This document shows positions 35,375 through 44,875 of a stretch of 64,000 bases of DNA, in pieces. Position 1 is the stretch's first letter. Every line of letters begins with the position of its first letter. Location: contig NZ_JAUSTT010000004.1 of the NCBI RefSeq assembly GCF_030812995.1, forward strand, positions 141,861 through 205,860, read 5' to 3'. The notes under the pieces are model-generated. The model had not been told where the DNA came from. It did not search any database and saw only the letters and a list, made by a program, of their open reading frames with translations. The DNA is from Bacillus chungangensis. GTDB lineage: Bacteria; Bacillota; Bacilli; Bacillales; Bacillaceae_C. The position numbers were made by a program, and so were the translations under genes.

Positions 35375-35944
35375 CTAATTAGATGTAGGATAAAGAATCG
35401 ATTTTTCTGTCATAATTGTTTGTACAGGGATATCATGGTCTTCAACAGGAAGCTTTTCCACGACTTGAAAAGAAAATGCTAAAGAAGCTGTCTTTCCAGT
35501 AAAGGTGGTTAAATATCGATCATAATAACCGCCTCCAAAACCGATCCGAAATCCATTCTGACAAAAAAGCAAGCCAGGAACAAGCAATAGATCAATTTCT
35601 TTCTGAGCAACAGCCTCTGTTTCTTTTTCAATTGGTTCAAATAAATGATAATAAATCTTTTCTAGCTGAGTAAATGCAGTCAAAACGCGAAAAGTCATCT
35701 CCTTTGTAGATGGCTCGCATTTCGGAACAACGATCCGTTTCCCCAACTCCCAGCCTTTGCGAATAATTTGCCACGTATCAACTTCCGGCTTCCGAGAGAT
35801 CGTAATACCAATCGTTTCCGCATCCATCCACATTGACTGTTTAAAAAGCTGATTTGCAATCATATAAGAATATTGTTCATATTCAGGCTGTTCAAGAGCA
35901 GCTAATTTCTCTTTCATCTCATTACGCAAATCTATTTTTTTCAT
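35375..35944 (-). CDS. yqgN: 5-formyltetrahydrofolate cyclo-ligase
   Basis: A 189-residue enzyme that converts 5-formyl-THF to 5,10-methenyl-THF with ATP. Motifs are VVPKCEPSTKEMTF and the C-terminal GLLFCQNGFRIGFGGGYYDRYL, the ATP/Mg loop of the MTHFS family. The length is typical. It connects to the one-carbon pool fed by the glycine cleavage system at the other end of the window. No strong ribosome site is visible before the ATG. Confidence 0.94.
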   Translation of the reverse strand: MKKIDLRNEMKEKLAALEQPEYEQYSYMIANQLFKQSMWMDAETIGITISRKPEVDTWQIIRKGWELGKRIVVPKCEPSTKEMTFRVLTAFTQLEKIYYHLFEPIEKETEAVAQKEIDLLLVPGLLFCQNGFRIGFGGGYYDRYLTTFTGKTASLAFSFQVVEKLPVEDHDIPVQTIMTEKSILYPTSN

Positions 35945-36172
35945 CAGTATCAGCCGTTGCCAACCACTTATAAGGAAATATTCTATCTAGTCTAGCTTTC
36001 CCTATTATGTTACTTTGGCAAACGGTTTTCCTCCTTATTTTTTCAAAAACATGTCCTACCATCACTATCATACATTAAATCTTATATTTAACTCCATCGA
36101 TTAACTATTCTTATTAATCTGATAATTAATCTCGTTTTGGTGTTCATTTAGGACTTAGTTAAGTTCATTAAA

Positions 36173-36193
36173 AAAAGCAAGTGCAGGTCTTGC
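36173..36193 (-). terminator. Probable terminator after rpmG
   Basis: GCAAG-loop-CTTGC followed by TTTTTTT on the minus strand. A larger GCCAGGA...TCCTGGC hairpin (36192-36221) with T5 on the plus side overlaps it. Confidence 0.55.
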
Positions 36194-36236
36194 CAGGAGC
36201 AGTAATAACAAGCATCCTGGCTTTTTATCGACCTTA

Positions 36237-36386
36237 TTACTTCGTTTCGCGATGTAATGTCACGTGTTTTTCTCTTGGACAATATTTTTTGAACTCAAGG
36301 CGATCTGGGTTATTACGTTTGTTTTTTGTTGAAATATAGTTACGCTCACCACATTCTGTGCACGCTAATGTAATATTCACACGCAT
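36237..36386 (-). CDS. rpmG: 50S ribosomal protein L33
   Basis: A 49-residue protein, [20 protein letters not shown] then [20 protein letters not shown]. Only three of the four zinc-ribbon cysteines are present (CTEC and one in YCPREK), the same arrangement as B. subtilis RpmGA. It is a component of the large ribosomal subunit. A GGAGGGAAAGAC ribosome site precedes the ATG. Confidence 0.95.
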   Translation of the reverse strand: MRVNITLACTECGERNYISTKNKRNNPDRLEFKKYCPREKHVTLHRETK

Positions 36387-36634
36387 GTCTTTCCCTCCAA
36401 ACTGTAGCTTTATTAAACTTCACATACGACTTTTCTATGATAGCATTTTTATTTAGTAAATGCTAGTCTGTTTTCATCACTTCTGTACTGCAAGATAAGA
36501 GCAAATCATTGGCATAGACAAGCGCCATGCACTCCATAACCTCATTAGGCCAAAACGCTTGCTCAAGATTACCTAGAAGATATTGTATCTTTATGCTATA
36601 AATAAGATACCTAATATACTTCGAGGTGAAAAAC

Positions 36635-36991
36635 ATGAACACAGTCATTATCGTATTAATAAGTATTGCTATTTTATGCTTTTTGCTTTCTTTTCTGCAA
36701 AAAAATCGAGTGCAAGTGATTGAGAATGAACTGGAGGAATTATCGCTAAAATTTTTAGAAGAAAACTATCAATTAAAAAAAAGAATGAAAGTATTAGAGG
36801 AAGAGCTCCTATTAGATGATCCAATTTTTTTGAAAGGAGCTTCCCGTAGAGAAAAAAAAGAAATCAATCAAATATTAATAAATCAAGTCATTGCTTTATA
36901 TCACCAAGGGTTAGACTATGAACAAATTGCAAAACAATCATCCTTATCACTTGCGGAAGTGACACAAATTCTCGATGCATATGAGCAGTGA
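36635..36991 (+). CDS. yqzD: Membrane-anchored coiled-coil protein with C-terminal helix-turn-helix (YqzD-like)
   Basis: A 118-residue protein with one N-terminal membrane helix (4-23), a charged coiled coil (about 30-62), and a C-terminal segment NQVIALYHQGLDYEQIAKQSSLSLAEVTQIL resembling a sigma-like helix-turn-helix. ATG 36635 follows GAGGTG at 6 bases. Size, strand and partnership with the next gene match B. subtilis yqzD/yqzC, but I cannot confirm by alignment. Function unknown. Confidence 0.65.
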   Translation: MNTVIIVLISIAILCFLLSFLQKNRVQVIENELEELSLKFLEENYQLKKRMKVLEEELLLDDPIFLKGASRREKKEINQILINQVIALYHQGLDYEQIAKQSSLSLAEVTQILDAYEQ

Positions 36992-37021
36992 ACAATAAGC
37001 TGATTAGAAAGTGAGCGTTAA

Positions 37022-37480
37022 ATGATGAAGAAAACGGCTATGAGAGCATTTGGGGCAGGAATTCTATTTTCTGTCATTGTCTTATTAAGTTATCAATATT
37101 TTTTTGAAAAAAAACCAGCCGATATGAAAGACCCAGCCATTCAAACTTCTGCACAAAAAGAGATCAAGTCATTAAAAAAACAGGTGAATGAGTGGAAGGG
37201 AAAATATGAAGCGTTAGCGAAGGAGCAGGATAAATTAGAAAAAGAAGATGAAATCACAAGTGTTTTTAAATATCACCTCCTGATAACAAAAGGAATGAAT
37301 TCATCGGATATTAGTGAGCTGTTGGCGAAAGCAAAAATAATCGAAGATGCGGATGCATTTAATACGTTTCTTGGGGAAAAGAATTACCATCACAAAATTC
37401 AAATCGGTGAATATGAGCTGACTAGTGAGATGAGCATGGAGGAAATAGCTGATATGATTATTGGCAAAAAAGCGGAATAA
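37022..37480 (+). CDS. yqzC: YqzC-like protein with MltG/YceG N-terminal-like domain
   Basis: A 152-residue protein with an N-terminal membrane helix (8-28), a coiled coil (45-75) and a C-terminal domain (SVFKYHLLITKGMNSSDISE, then IGEYELTSEMSMEEIADMI). This domain resembles the small LysM-like domain at the start of the endolytic transglycosylase MltG, but the catalytic YceG domain is absent. It follows the preceding gene by 30 bases and probably forms an operon with it. Possible role in wall sensing; this is inference. Confidence 0.65.
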   Translation: MMKKTAMRAFGAGILFSVIVLLSYQYFFEKKPADMKDPAIQTSAQKEIKSLKKQVNEWKGKYEALAKEQDKLEKEDEITSVFKYHLLITKGMNSSDISELLAKAKIIEDADAFNTFLGEKNYHHKIQIGEYELTSEMSMEEIADMIIGKKAE

Positions 37481-37493
37481 TTTATTTCTTAGC

Positions 37494-37524
37494 AAAAACG
37501 GGAGCCGTAATAGCTCCCGTTTTT
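37494..37524. terminator. Bidirectional terminator between yqzC-like gene and pbpA
   Basis: AAAAACGGGAGC pairs perfectly with GCTCCCGTTTTT, 7-base loop. Confidence 0.93.
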
Positions 37525-37532
37525 AATTAAGT

Positions 37533-39635
37533 TTATTCTGCTTCTTCTACCTGTTCCTGTCCTAAGTTGCCGCGCGTAAAATACGCTTCCAGCACCCTTT
37601 CAGAAATATGTTGATTGATGCGATTATTATTTCTCCCTTGGTAAGCCCATGGCACAACCACCGAAATCGCAACTTCTGGCTGATCGTATGGGGCATAGCC
37701 AGCAAAGGTTAAGTTATTCGTTTCTACTAGTCCTTTATACTGGTCTTTTTTCGGGCCATCGTAAAATGCTTCTGCCGTTCCAGTTTTGCCAGCTGGATTG
37801 TTGTAGACTTCTTTTTTAAACCAATTTCTTGCTGTTCCATTTGAACCAGTAACGACACGGCGCAGTCCGTCTTGAACACGCTCCACCCATTCATCGGGAG
37901 CATCAAGGCGATTTAACACTTTAGGACTGATTTCTTGCACAATTGGGCCAAGCTCATCTTTTGAGTTCGTCGGTTCCCGGATTTCCTTTACAAGGTGCGC
38001 CTGCATCCGATTGCCGCCGTTGGCGATCGTTGCTATATACTGCGCTAATTGCAGCGGGGTATACGTATCATATTGGCCAATCGAAAAATCAAGGATTTTC
38101 CCGATATCATATGGCCCGCGAAAACCTGTCTGTTCTCCTGGGAGATCAAGACCAGTAGATGTACCAAGGCCAAAATCGTTAAAATAAGAACGCATGACTG
38201 TCAGTGTGTCTTCTTCGACTTTTAAAGAAAGTCCTGGTCTGTATTGGCCTTTTCCGATGCGGATCGCTGTTTGATACATATACACGTTGGAGGAACGCTC
38301 AAGCGCTTCTAAATCCGTTAAAGAGTATGCAGCTCCTTTGTTAAACAAAGAACTCTTTGTTGGTGTTCCTTTAATATTCATCGCTTGGTCAACGATCACA
38401 TCGCGCGGCTTAATTCCACCGGTCATAAAACCAGTTAAGATCGTGGCACCCTTTACCGAGGAACCAATTGCATACGAGGTCGTAAAATTCCCAGTCGCAA
38501 AGTCGAAAAATTCCATTTTTCCTGTTTCTTCATTGTATGCATACTGCTTACCGGCAAGGGTTAATATTTCTCCCGTATACGGATCCATTAAAACAACGAA
38601 TGCACGATCTAGAAATGGAGCTGATCCTTTGCTTTTCGCATTCAATAATTCTTCTTCAATGATTTTTTCGACCTCAATTTGCAAATCCATATCAATCGTT
38701 AAAACAAGGTCTTTGCCTTTTTTTCCTTCATGGACAACTTCAGTGCTTAATACATCTCCAGACTTCGTGACGTTTTTCACTTTTTCTTTTTGTCCATGCA
38801 GTACATCTTCATATTGCCGCTCAAGGTAGCTTTTTCCAACCCGATCATTGCGATTGTATTCGCGTGCTAAATAATAATCGACCATTTCTCTCGGCAAACC
38901 TTCCTTTGAAGACGACACACTTCCTAAAATAGTCTGTAATGTTTTCTCAAACGGATGGTAGCGATCCCAGTCTGTCGTGACATCCACACCAGGAAGGTCA
39001 TCGAGATGTTCGCTTACGATTGCAAATTCTTCTGCCGTTACATCTTTATTTTTGACAATTTGCGGTGTTAACGGGTAGCCGCTATTAAATTCACGATAGA
39101 TGGCCAACACCTTTAAATCCTCTTCCGTTAAAGTATTGATTTCTTCCTCGGTCACGCGATCCGCTTTGATTTTATAAATTTCTCCCGTTTTTAAGTCTTG
39201 ATCTTTTAGCTTCTGCTCTTCTTTAGCTGTCATTTTCTTCTTGGCTTCCTCCGGATTGATGAGCAGCCAATAATCTTTTTTATCTCTTTCTGTAATTTTA
39301 TCCGTTTCAAGTGTAATATATTTTGACAAATCTTCTGCAACTTTTCTGATATCCTCAGCTTTAATGTTATTTGGCCTCGTATACGTAATTGCGTTCAATG
39401 GTGAATTGCCAACTACGAGCTTCCCATTTCGATCAAAGATTTCTCCTCTCGGCACTGGGATATTTACGGTTGTATCTTCTGTTCGCTCAACACGTCGTTT
39501 ATAATCTTCGCCTTTTACAATTTGGACAACACCAAGGCGCAGCACTAACAATGAAAACAAAATAAATACAACAAAAAACAGCATGTTCATCCTAAATGGC
39601 ACATGGTTTTTTTTCTTTTTTTTGCTTTTTTTCAA
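37533..39635 (-). CDS. pbpA: Penicillin-binding protein 2A (class B transpeptidase)
   Basis: A 700-residue class B PBP with an N-terminal membrane anchor (16-37), a dimerisation domain (from about 55) containing VPRGEIFDRNGKLV, and a transpeptidase domain with SxxK in AIGSSVKGAT, SxN in RSSNVYM and KTG in PAGKTGTAEAF. It cross-links peptidoglycan during rod-shape elongation. The start is TTG 39635 with GGAAGGA upstream. Position next to yqgE and sodA is as in B. subtilis (yqgF). Confidence 0.95.
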   Translation of the reverse strand: MKKSKKKKKNHVPFRMNMLFFVVFILFSLLVLRLGVVQIVKGEDYKRRVERTEDTTVNIPVPRGEIFDRNGKLVVGNSPLNAITYTRPNNIKAEDIRKVAEDLSKYITLETDKITERDKKDYWLLINPEEAKKKMTAKEEQKLKDQDLKTGEIYKIKADRVTEEEINTLTEEDLKVLAIYREFNSGYPLTPQIVKNKDVTAEEFAIVSEHLDDLPGVDVTTDWDRYHPFEKTLQTILGSVSSSKEGLPREMVDYYLAREYNRNDRVGKSYLERQYEDVLHGQKEKVKNVTKSGDVLSTEVVHEGKKGKDLVLTIDMDLQIEVEKIIEEELLNAKSKGSAPFLDRAFVVLMDPYTGEILTLAGKQYAYNEETGKMEFFDFATGNFTTSYAIGSSVKGATILTGFMTGGIKPRDVIVDQAMNIKGTPTKSSLFNKGAAYSLTDLEALERSSNVYMYQTAIRIGKGQYRPGLSLKVEEDTLTVMRSYFNDFGLGTSTGLDLPGEQTGFRGPYDIGKILDFSIGQYDTYTPLQLAQYIATIANGGNRMQAHLVKEIREPTNSKDELGPIVQEISPKVLNRLDAPDEWVERVQDGLRRVVTGSNGTARNWFKKEVYNNPAGKTGTAEAFYDGPKKDQYKGLVETNNLTFAGYAPYDQPEVAISVVVPWAYQGRNNNRINQHISERVLEAYFTRGNLGQEQVEEAE

Positions 39636-39738
39636 TGCAGACAGTCCTTCCTATAAAACCTTCTTTTCCTATTGTAAAAGAAAAGAAAGTATTTTTCTAT
39701 AGATAGAAGGACGCAGCTGCATCTTTATTGAACAAATG

Positions 39739-40959
39739 TTAACAAACAGATGGTAAATGAATTTTGCGAATGAATAAAAACGCGATGATATGGCCAATGC
39801 CTGTGATAAGCAAAAATATAGGGATGCTTTTCTCTTCATGAAAAAAGGAAAAGGAAACGATAAATGTGAGAACGGAGATAATTCTGCCAAGATTTAAAAA
39901 CATTTCTCGAACAACAATGTACTCAATGCGCATTTCTGCTGCTTTCCACCCTTTGCCGATCACATCATACGTAATCGAAGTATAAGGAACCAAAAAAATG
40001 GGGTATGCGATGGCAATCATGACGCCATACAGCAAAAAGCGCGTATACGTTAATTCAAAAATAATCATGAATATAGCTGCATATAAAAGAAGCGCTCCAA
40101 ACAAAATTGCTTTCTTTCTTGTTTTTTTATGAATATATGTTGCAGCCAATAAATAGAAAATAAATGCTACAGCTGAATGAACGAGCCCATATGTCCCAAG
40201 CGATAATTCACTCCCCGTTGAAAGAAAGACAAGGACGGCAATAACAAAAGAAAAACTTCCTTCACGCAAGCCTTGAAAAAAATGAGCAGTTGTCACATAG
40301 CGCCAATTGGCGTTTCTTTTCCTTTCTTTTAAAATATCCCAAAAACAGTATTTCCCATCCGCTCCTCTTCTCTTGAGAAAGAAGCTGCATAACACTGCAG
40401 CGGCAAATAGCACTAGTGAGAGGGCGAAAATGATCGTGTAACCAGTGTTAGAAGCAAATCTTGAAATAATAAAACCTGCTAAAATTGGTCCAATCATTCC
40501 ACCTACAGAAGTTAATGTACCAAGAAAACCATTAAAAAAATCTCTCGTTTCCGGCTCCGTAATCTCAAAAGTAAGTACATTAAAAGCCAACCAATAGAAA
40601 CCGTAGCCGATCCCTAGCAAAGCTCCTAGCACAATTAAAAACTGTGAAGCATGTGTACCAACCAACAAAACAGATAAATAAAACAGCGTCAAAAAAATGA
40701 CGCCAATGCGCAAAACAATGACTCTGTCAATGATTTTAGCCCACCTGCCTGCAAGAATAAAGGTAAGCGGGTGAAAAATAACAATGGTTAAGTTATAAAT
40801 TGCCAAATCTAAAAAATTTTCCGATTGCTTCCATAAATAAATATTGACGAATGTATTAGAAAGCGCAATACTGAAAGCATACAATCCACCAATTAATAAC
40901 AATAAACCTAAGCCTTTTGTTTGCTCAATCTCTCCTAGCCATTTTCTTAAAATCGTCAT
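39739..40959 (-). CDS. yqgE: Major facilitator superfamily transporter YqgE
   Basis: A 406-residue protein with about 12 membrane helices of the MFS drug-efflux-like type. The inter-helix LAGRWAKIIDRVIVLRIG segment corresponds to MFS motif A. AGGGGAGTTCATC precedes the ATG. Substrate unknown. Orthologue position beside pbpA and sodA supports the name. Confidence 0.85.
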   Translation of the reverse strand: MTILRKWLGEIEQTKGLGLLLLIGGLYAFSIALSNTFVNIYLWKQSENFLDLAIYNLTIVIFHPLTFILAGRWAKIIDRVIVLRIGVIFLTLFYLSVLLVGTHASQFLIVLGALLGIGYGFYWLAFNVLTFEITEPETRDFFNGFLGTLTSVGGMIGPILAGFIISRFASNTGYTIIFALSLVLFAAAVLCSFFLKRRGADGKYCFWDILKERKRNANWRYVTTAHFFQGLREGSFSFVIAVLVFLSTGSELSLGTYGLVHSAVAFIFYLLAATYIHKKTRKKAILFGALLLYAAIFMIIFELTYTRFLLYGVMIAIAYPIFLVPYTSITYDVIGKGWKAAEMRIEYIVVREMFLNLGRIISVLTFIVSFSFFHEEKSIPIFLLITGIGHIIAFLFIRKIHLPSVC

Positions 40960-41016
40960 GATGAACTCCCCTTTTTCATTCTTTCTTATCGTTTGAAAAA
41001 GGACTCTGTTTATACA

Positions 41017-41051
41017 TAAAAAGACGAATTGCCTTAATTGGCAATTCGTCT
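41017..41051 (-). terminator. Terminator after sodA
   Basis: On the minus strand AGACGAATTGCC pairs with GGCAATTCGTCT, followed by TTTTTATG. Confidence 0.9.
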
Positions 41052-41063
41052 CGTATCATTTCT

Positions 41064-41672
41064 TTATTTATTCGCAGCATAGCGTTTTGCAACTTCATCC
41101 CAGTTGACAACGTTCCAGAAAGCTGCGATATAGTCAGGACGGCGATTTTGATATTTTAAGTAATACGCATGCTCCCACACATCTAAGCCGACAAGCGGTG
41201 TTTTTCCTTCCATAATAGGAGAATCTTGGTTTGGAGTACTCATGATTTCTAATTCGCCATTGTTTAAAACGAGCCAAGCCCAACCAGAACCAAAACGAGT
41301 AGCTCCCGCAGCAGCAAATGCTTCTTTAAATTTGTCAAAGCTGCCGAATTTTTCGTTGATTGCATGAGCAAGCTCACCAGTTGGTTCGCCGCCGCCATTA
41401 GGAGATAAAATAGTCCAGAAGAATGAATGGTTTGCATGTCCGCCGCCATTATTGCGAACAGCAGTACGAGCGGATTCAGGAACCGCATCTAAATCTGCAA
41501 TTACTTCTTCAACAGATTTATTTAGCAGCTCATCGTGTCCTTGAAGTGCTGCATTTAAGTTGGTTACGTAAGTATTGTGATGTTTTGTGTGATGAATATT
41601 CATCGTCTCTTTATCAAAATGTGGTTCTAATGCCTCATATGCATAAGGCAATTGCGGTAATTCAAATGCCAT
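41064..41672 (-). CDS. sodA: Superoxide dismutase [Mn]
   Basis: A 202-residue Fe/Mn superoxide dismutase with metal ligands in [21 protein letters not shown] and [19 protein letters not shown]. Manganese preference is assumed from Bacillus SodA. It detoxifies superoxide in the cytoplasm. The ATG follows GGAGGGAACATTT. Normal length. Confidence 0.97.
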   Translation of the reverse strand: MAFELPQLPYAYEALEPHFDKETMNIHHTKHHNTYVTNLNAALQGHDELLNKSVEEVIADLDAVPESARTAVRNNGGGHANHSFFWTILSPNGGGEPTGELAHAINEKFGSFDKFKEAFAAAGATRFGSGWAWLVLNNGELEIMSTPNQDSPIMEGKTPLVGLDVWEHAYYLKYQNRRPDYIAAFWNVVNWDEVAKRYAANK

Positions 41673-41885
41673 TAAATGTTCCTCCCTGCTTTATATTTTT
41701 ATCGAAACGTCTGAATCAAGCGTGATTCAGTATTTTTCACTATCTACAGTATCAAAATTGAACAAACCAAGCAAATGATTTGTCCTCCTTCCATCTTATT
41801 TTTTGAATGTCAAACTCCTATGCATCTAAAAATTTTGCGGGATTCAAATTTGCATCTCTCACTTTTTCTAGTGACAGATTTTCCG

Positions 41886-42297
41886 AACGAGAAAGCCCAT
41901 AAAGGGCATTAGCCTGTCTTTAGACACGGGATTAGCAATTGTCTGAAAATGTGCTATATTTTAAATAGGATAAGGATACAGTCCCTAACACCCGTCATGT
42001 CAAAAACGCTAAAACGCCTTTGTGTTCATTGAAAACCTGGATATAGTATGAGGTTGGATAGCCGAACTCACGCTATCTGTAAAACGATATGTGTCATCAA
42101 GAACAAGACGTGAAAATATTTAGAACACGCAATAAGCTAACTCGTTTGGTAACAGAACGAGTCCCGTATCTGCTATATGCACTGGATGACACACCGCAAC
42201 CTTGCACGTCAACCGTAGTAGAAATGCACTCGGTCTCTGGTAGCAAGGATCCCACAGACGTTAGTCTACTTGTGGCTTTAGACGTGGGAGTGTCAAT
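41886..42297 (+). mobile_element. IS200/IS605 (tnpB-type) relic without ORF, MITE-like
   Basis: The left part has the hairpin AAGCCCATAAAGGGC followed by GCCTGTCTTTAGACACGGG; the right part has ATGCACTCGGTCTCTGGTAG and ends TTTAGACGTGGGAGTGTCAA, the characteristic right-end (omega-RNA) region of IS605/IS1341-type elements. No transposase or TnpB frame remains between them, so it is an internally deleted derivative of about 412 bp. The right end touches the 3' end of the Na/Pi cotransporter gene on the other strand. The exact left boundary is uncertain. Confidence 0.75.
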
Positions 42298-43930
42298 CAA
42301 TATGCCTGACACCAAGAACAGCTTCCGCAATATTAGAGGCGTGATCGCCAATTCTCTCTAAATTACTAATGATATCAACAAAAACAATCCCTGCATGGCC
42401 AGTACACATCCCTTCGGTCGAACGTTGGATATGCTGTTTTCTCAACTTTCTTTCTGCCCGATCGATTAACTTTTCTTTTTCCATTACTTCCTTCGCCAGT
42501 AATATATCTTGCTGATCCAGCGCTTCGATAGCATACTCAACCGTTTCAATGACGAGAGAAAACATTTCATTAAGATCCTGCATCGCATGATCTGTCATTT
42601 TTACTTTGTGAGATTGTATGTATTCTACACGTTCTAATATATTTTCAAAATGATCCCCAATTCGTTCAATATCACGAACAGTATCCAACATCGTATTATG
42701 TAAAGTTGATTCTGAAGCGGACAAAGAACTTGATGAAAGCAAAATAAGATAGTCTGTTATTTTTCGATCTAAATTATTGAGTGCATCTTCTAGTTGATAA
42801 GCCATTTCGGCATGTTTTTGTTGTTTCGTAGTTAAAAACAAGCTTGATTCCTTTAATCCTTGAACCGCGAATTCCCCCATGCGAAACACTTCTTCTTTTG
42901 CTTGTCCAAGGGCAATAGAAGGGGATTGGTGGATAAACATTGGATCTAAATGCTTCGGTTTATATGTAACGATTGCATCTTCCCCAGGAATAAGCTTTGT
43001 TGCTAGAAAAGCCAACACACCAATGAAAGGCAATTGCAACAAAGTATTTGTTATATTAAATGTACCATGAGCAAACGCAATCGTCATTGCTGGCACCAGG
43101 TGGAAAATCCGCTGTAAAAATTCAATAAAAGCAGTAAAAGGAACCAACGCGATAATAAAAACAATCGAACCAATTAAGTTAAACAATACATGAACAGCAG
43201 CCGCCCGCTTTGCTGCGACACTGGCTCCAATCGCCGCAATGATCGCGGTAATGGTAGTTCCGATATTATCCCCAAATAAGACTGGGAGAGCAGCACTCAA
43301 ATCAATTAATTGCTGTTGATACAAACCTTGAAGAATTCCAATCGTTGCACTCGAACTTTGAACGATAACTGTAAAAACTGTTCCAATAACAACTCCCAAT
43401 AAAGGTTTATCACTCATACTAACCGTTAAATCTTTAAATGCCTGCAAAGAGTGAAGCGGCCTCATGCCATCTCCCATTAATTCAAGGCCATAAAAAAGAG
43501 CGCCAAATCCAAATATGATCTGACCAAAATGTTGCAACTTTTTATTTTTGACAAAAAACAATATAATGGAACCAATTGCAATAATTGGAAGTGAATATGC
43601 GCCAATATCGAAGCCGATAATAAATGCAGTAACAGTTGTTCCAATATTCGCCCCCATAATAACACCTATTGCTTGTCGCAATGTCATAAACCCTGCACTA
43701 ACAAGACCGACCGTAATTACCGTTGTAGCCGAGCTGCTTTGAATCAGTATCGTAACCGCAACTCCGGCAAACACACCCATAATTGGATTTGTCGTAAACC
43801 TGTCTAAAATATCACGCAGTTTATCGCCTGCAGATTTTTGCAGCCCATCCCCCATCCTATTAATTCCGTACAAAAAAATACCAAGCCCACCCAAAAATTG
43901 AAAAAGCATTTGTTGGACATCTAGTTCCAC
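42293..43930 (-). CDS. Na/Pi cotransporter family protein
   Basis: A 545-residue protein. Two Na/Pi-cotransporter repeats are visible, each with the QSSSAT motif (AVTILIQSSSATT and FTVIVQSSSATIG). About eight membrane helices are followed by a C-terminal PhoU-like helical domain from about residue 335 (two RIGDH motifs). It probably imports phosphate with Na+. GTG 43930 lies 9 bases after GGAGG; the frame continues upstream to 44026 without a ribosome site. The TGA stop (42293-42295) is contributed by the end of the adjacent IS605-like relic, so the last residues may differ from the ancestral protein. Confidence 0.88.
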   Translation of the reverse strand: MELDVQQMLFQFLGGLGIFLYGINRMGDGLQKSAGDKLRDILDRFTTNPIMGVFAGVAVTILIQSSSATTVITVGLVSAGFMTLRQAIGVIMGANIGTTVTAFIIGFDIGAYSLPIIAIGSIILFFVKNKKLQHFGQIIFGFGALFYGLELMGDGMRPLHSLQAFKDLTVSMSDKPLLGVVIGTVFTVIVQSSSATIGILQGLYQQQLIDLSAALPVLFGDNIGTTITAIIAAIGASVAAKRAAAVHVLFNLIGSIVFIIALVPFTAFIEFLQRIFHLVPAMTIAFAHGTFNITNTLLQLPFIGVLAFLATKLIPGEDAIVTYKPKHLDPMFIHQSPSIALGQAKEEVFRMGEFAVQGLKESSLFLTTKQQKHAEMAYQLEDALNNLDRKITDYLILLSSSSLSASESTLHNTMLDTVRDIERIGDHFENILERVEYIQSHKVKMTDHAMQDLNEMFSLVIETVEYAIEALDQQDILLAKEVMEKEKLIDRAERKLRKQHIQRSTEGMCTGHAGIVFVDIISNLERIGDHASNIAEAVLGVRHID

Positions 43931-44085
43931 TTGCTTTCGCCTCCAAGCAACTTTTTTCGACAGGATTTTTTTAACATCTTTTATTATGATGAATTTCAAG
44001 AGAAGAGTAAAGCGATATCTTTTCATTGACTTACAAATGGAAACAATTATGATTAAAATGGAGTTTATTTAAAGGGTGTGTTATC

Positions 44086-44856
44086 GTGAGTATTTTCAAA
44101 CAGTTTATCAAAAGTCTCTATTCACCTAATGATATTGCAAAATATCGCTATCAAAAAATTGGAAAAACAATCCTTTATGTTTTCTTTCTCATGTTCATTT
44201 CTGTTATCCCATTTGTTTATCATTTTGGTGTTTTAACATTAGAAATTGTAAATGAAGGTCGAGAAGTTGTCGAAGAAGAGCTGCCGCCTTTCTACATTCG
44301 CAATGGAGAGTTAACTTCTGATTTACAGGAACCATTAACAATACGAAAAGAGAAGATTACATTTATTTTTGATTCTACTGGGACAATGACAAAAGAAGCT
44401 GCGGAAAGAAAAACAAATGTCATCGCCTTATTAAAAAATGAATTAGTGGTGACATCTACCGGAGCTAATACGCAATCCTTCTCCTATACAACCATCGGAG
44501 AGATGTCGAATGAAACGATTGTTTCTTTTTTCGATTCGGCAAAAGGAGCTATTTGGATTATTATACCAATTATTTTCATTGTTTTTTATACTTTGGTTTC
44601 TGGTATAGGTTTTCTTAAAATTACTATTTTTTCCTATCTTGCCCTGCTATTAGCAAAATTATTTTCAAAGCAGCTTGTATATCGTCATGCTTGGCGAATT
44701 ACAGCATATTGCATGACATTATCAACAGTATTTTTTATGATAATGGAATTTATGCAAATTGTCTTTCCTTTCCATCTTTATTTAGATTGGTTTATTATTA
44801 CCATTATGATGTACTTATCCATTCGGGAAATTCCAAGCCCAAAAGTCAAGAGGTAA
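44086..44856 (+). CDS. yqgB: DUF1189 family membrane protein YqgB
   Basis: A 256-residue protein with one N-terminal helix (28-48), an extracytoplasmic domain (50-160) containing the FIFDSTGTM motif, and three or four C-terminal helices. This architecture is that of DUF1189. The start is GTG 44086, 7 bases after AAAGGGTG. The role is unknown; some family members act in maltose regulon signalling. Repeat copy E follows the stop. Confidence 0.8.
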   Translation: MSIFKQFIKSLYSPNDIAKYRYQKIGKTILYVFFLMFISVIPFVYHFGVLTLEIVNEGREVVEEELPPFYIRNGELTSDLQEPLTIRKEKITFIFDSTGTMTKEAAERKTNVIALLKNELVVTSTGANTQSFSYTTIGEMSNETIVSFFDSAKGAIWIIIPIIFIVFYTLVSGIGFLKITIFSYLALLLAKLFSKQLVYRHAWRITAYCMTLSTVFFMIMEFMQIVFPFHLYLDWFIITIMMYLSIREIPSPKVKR

Positions 44857-44875
44857 AGAATGTTTCCAGCTTATT

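Noticed and set aside
42089..42361. 90-codon open frame inside the IS605-like relic
   Set aside because: It runs through the non-coding right-end region into the antisense of the transporter gene, has no ribosome site and does not resemble TnpB.
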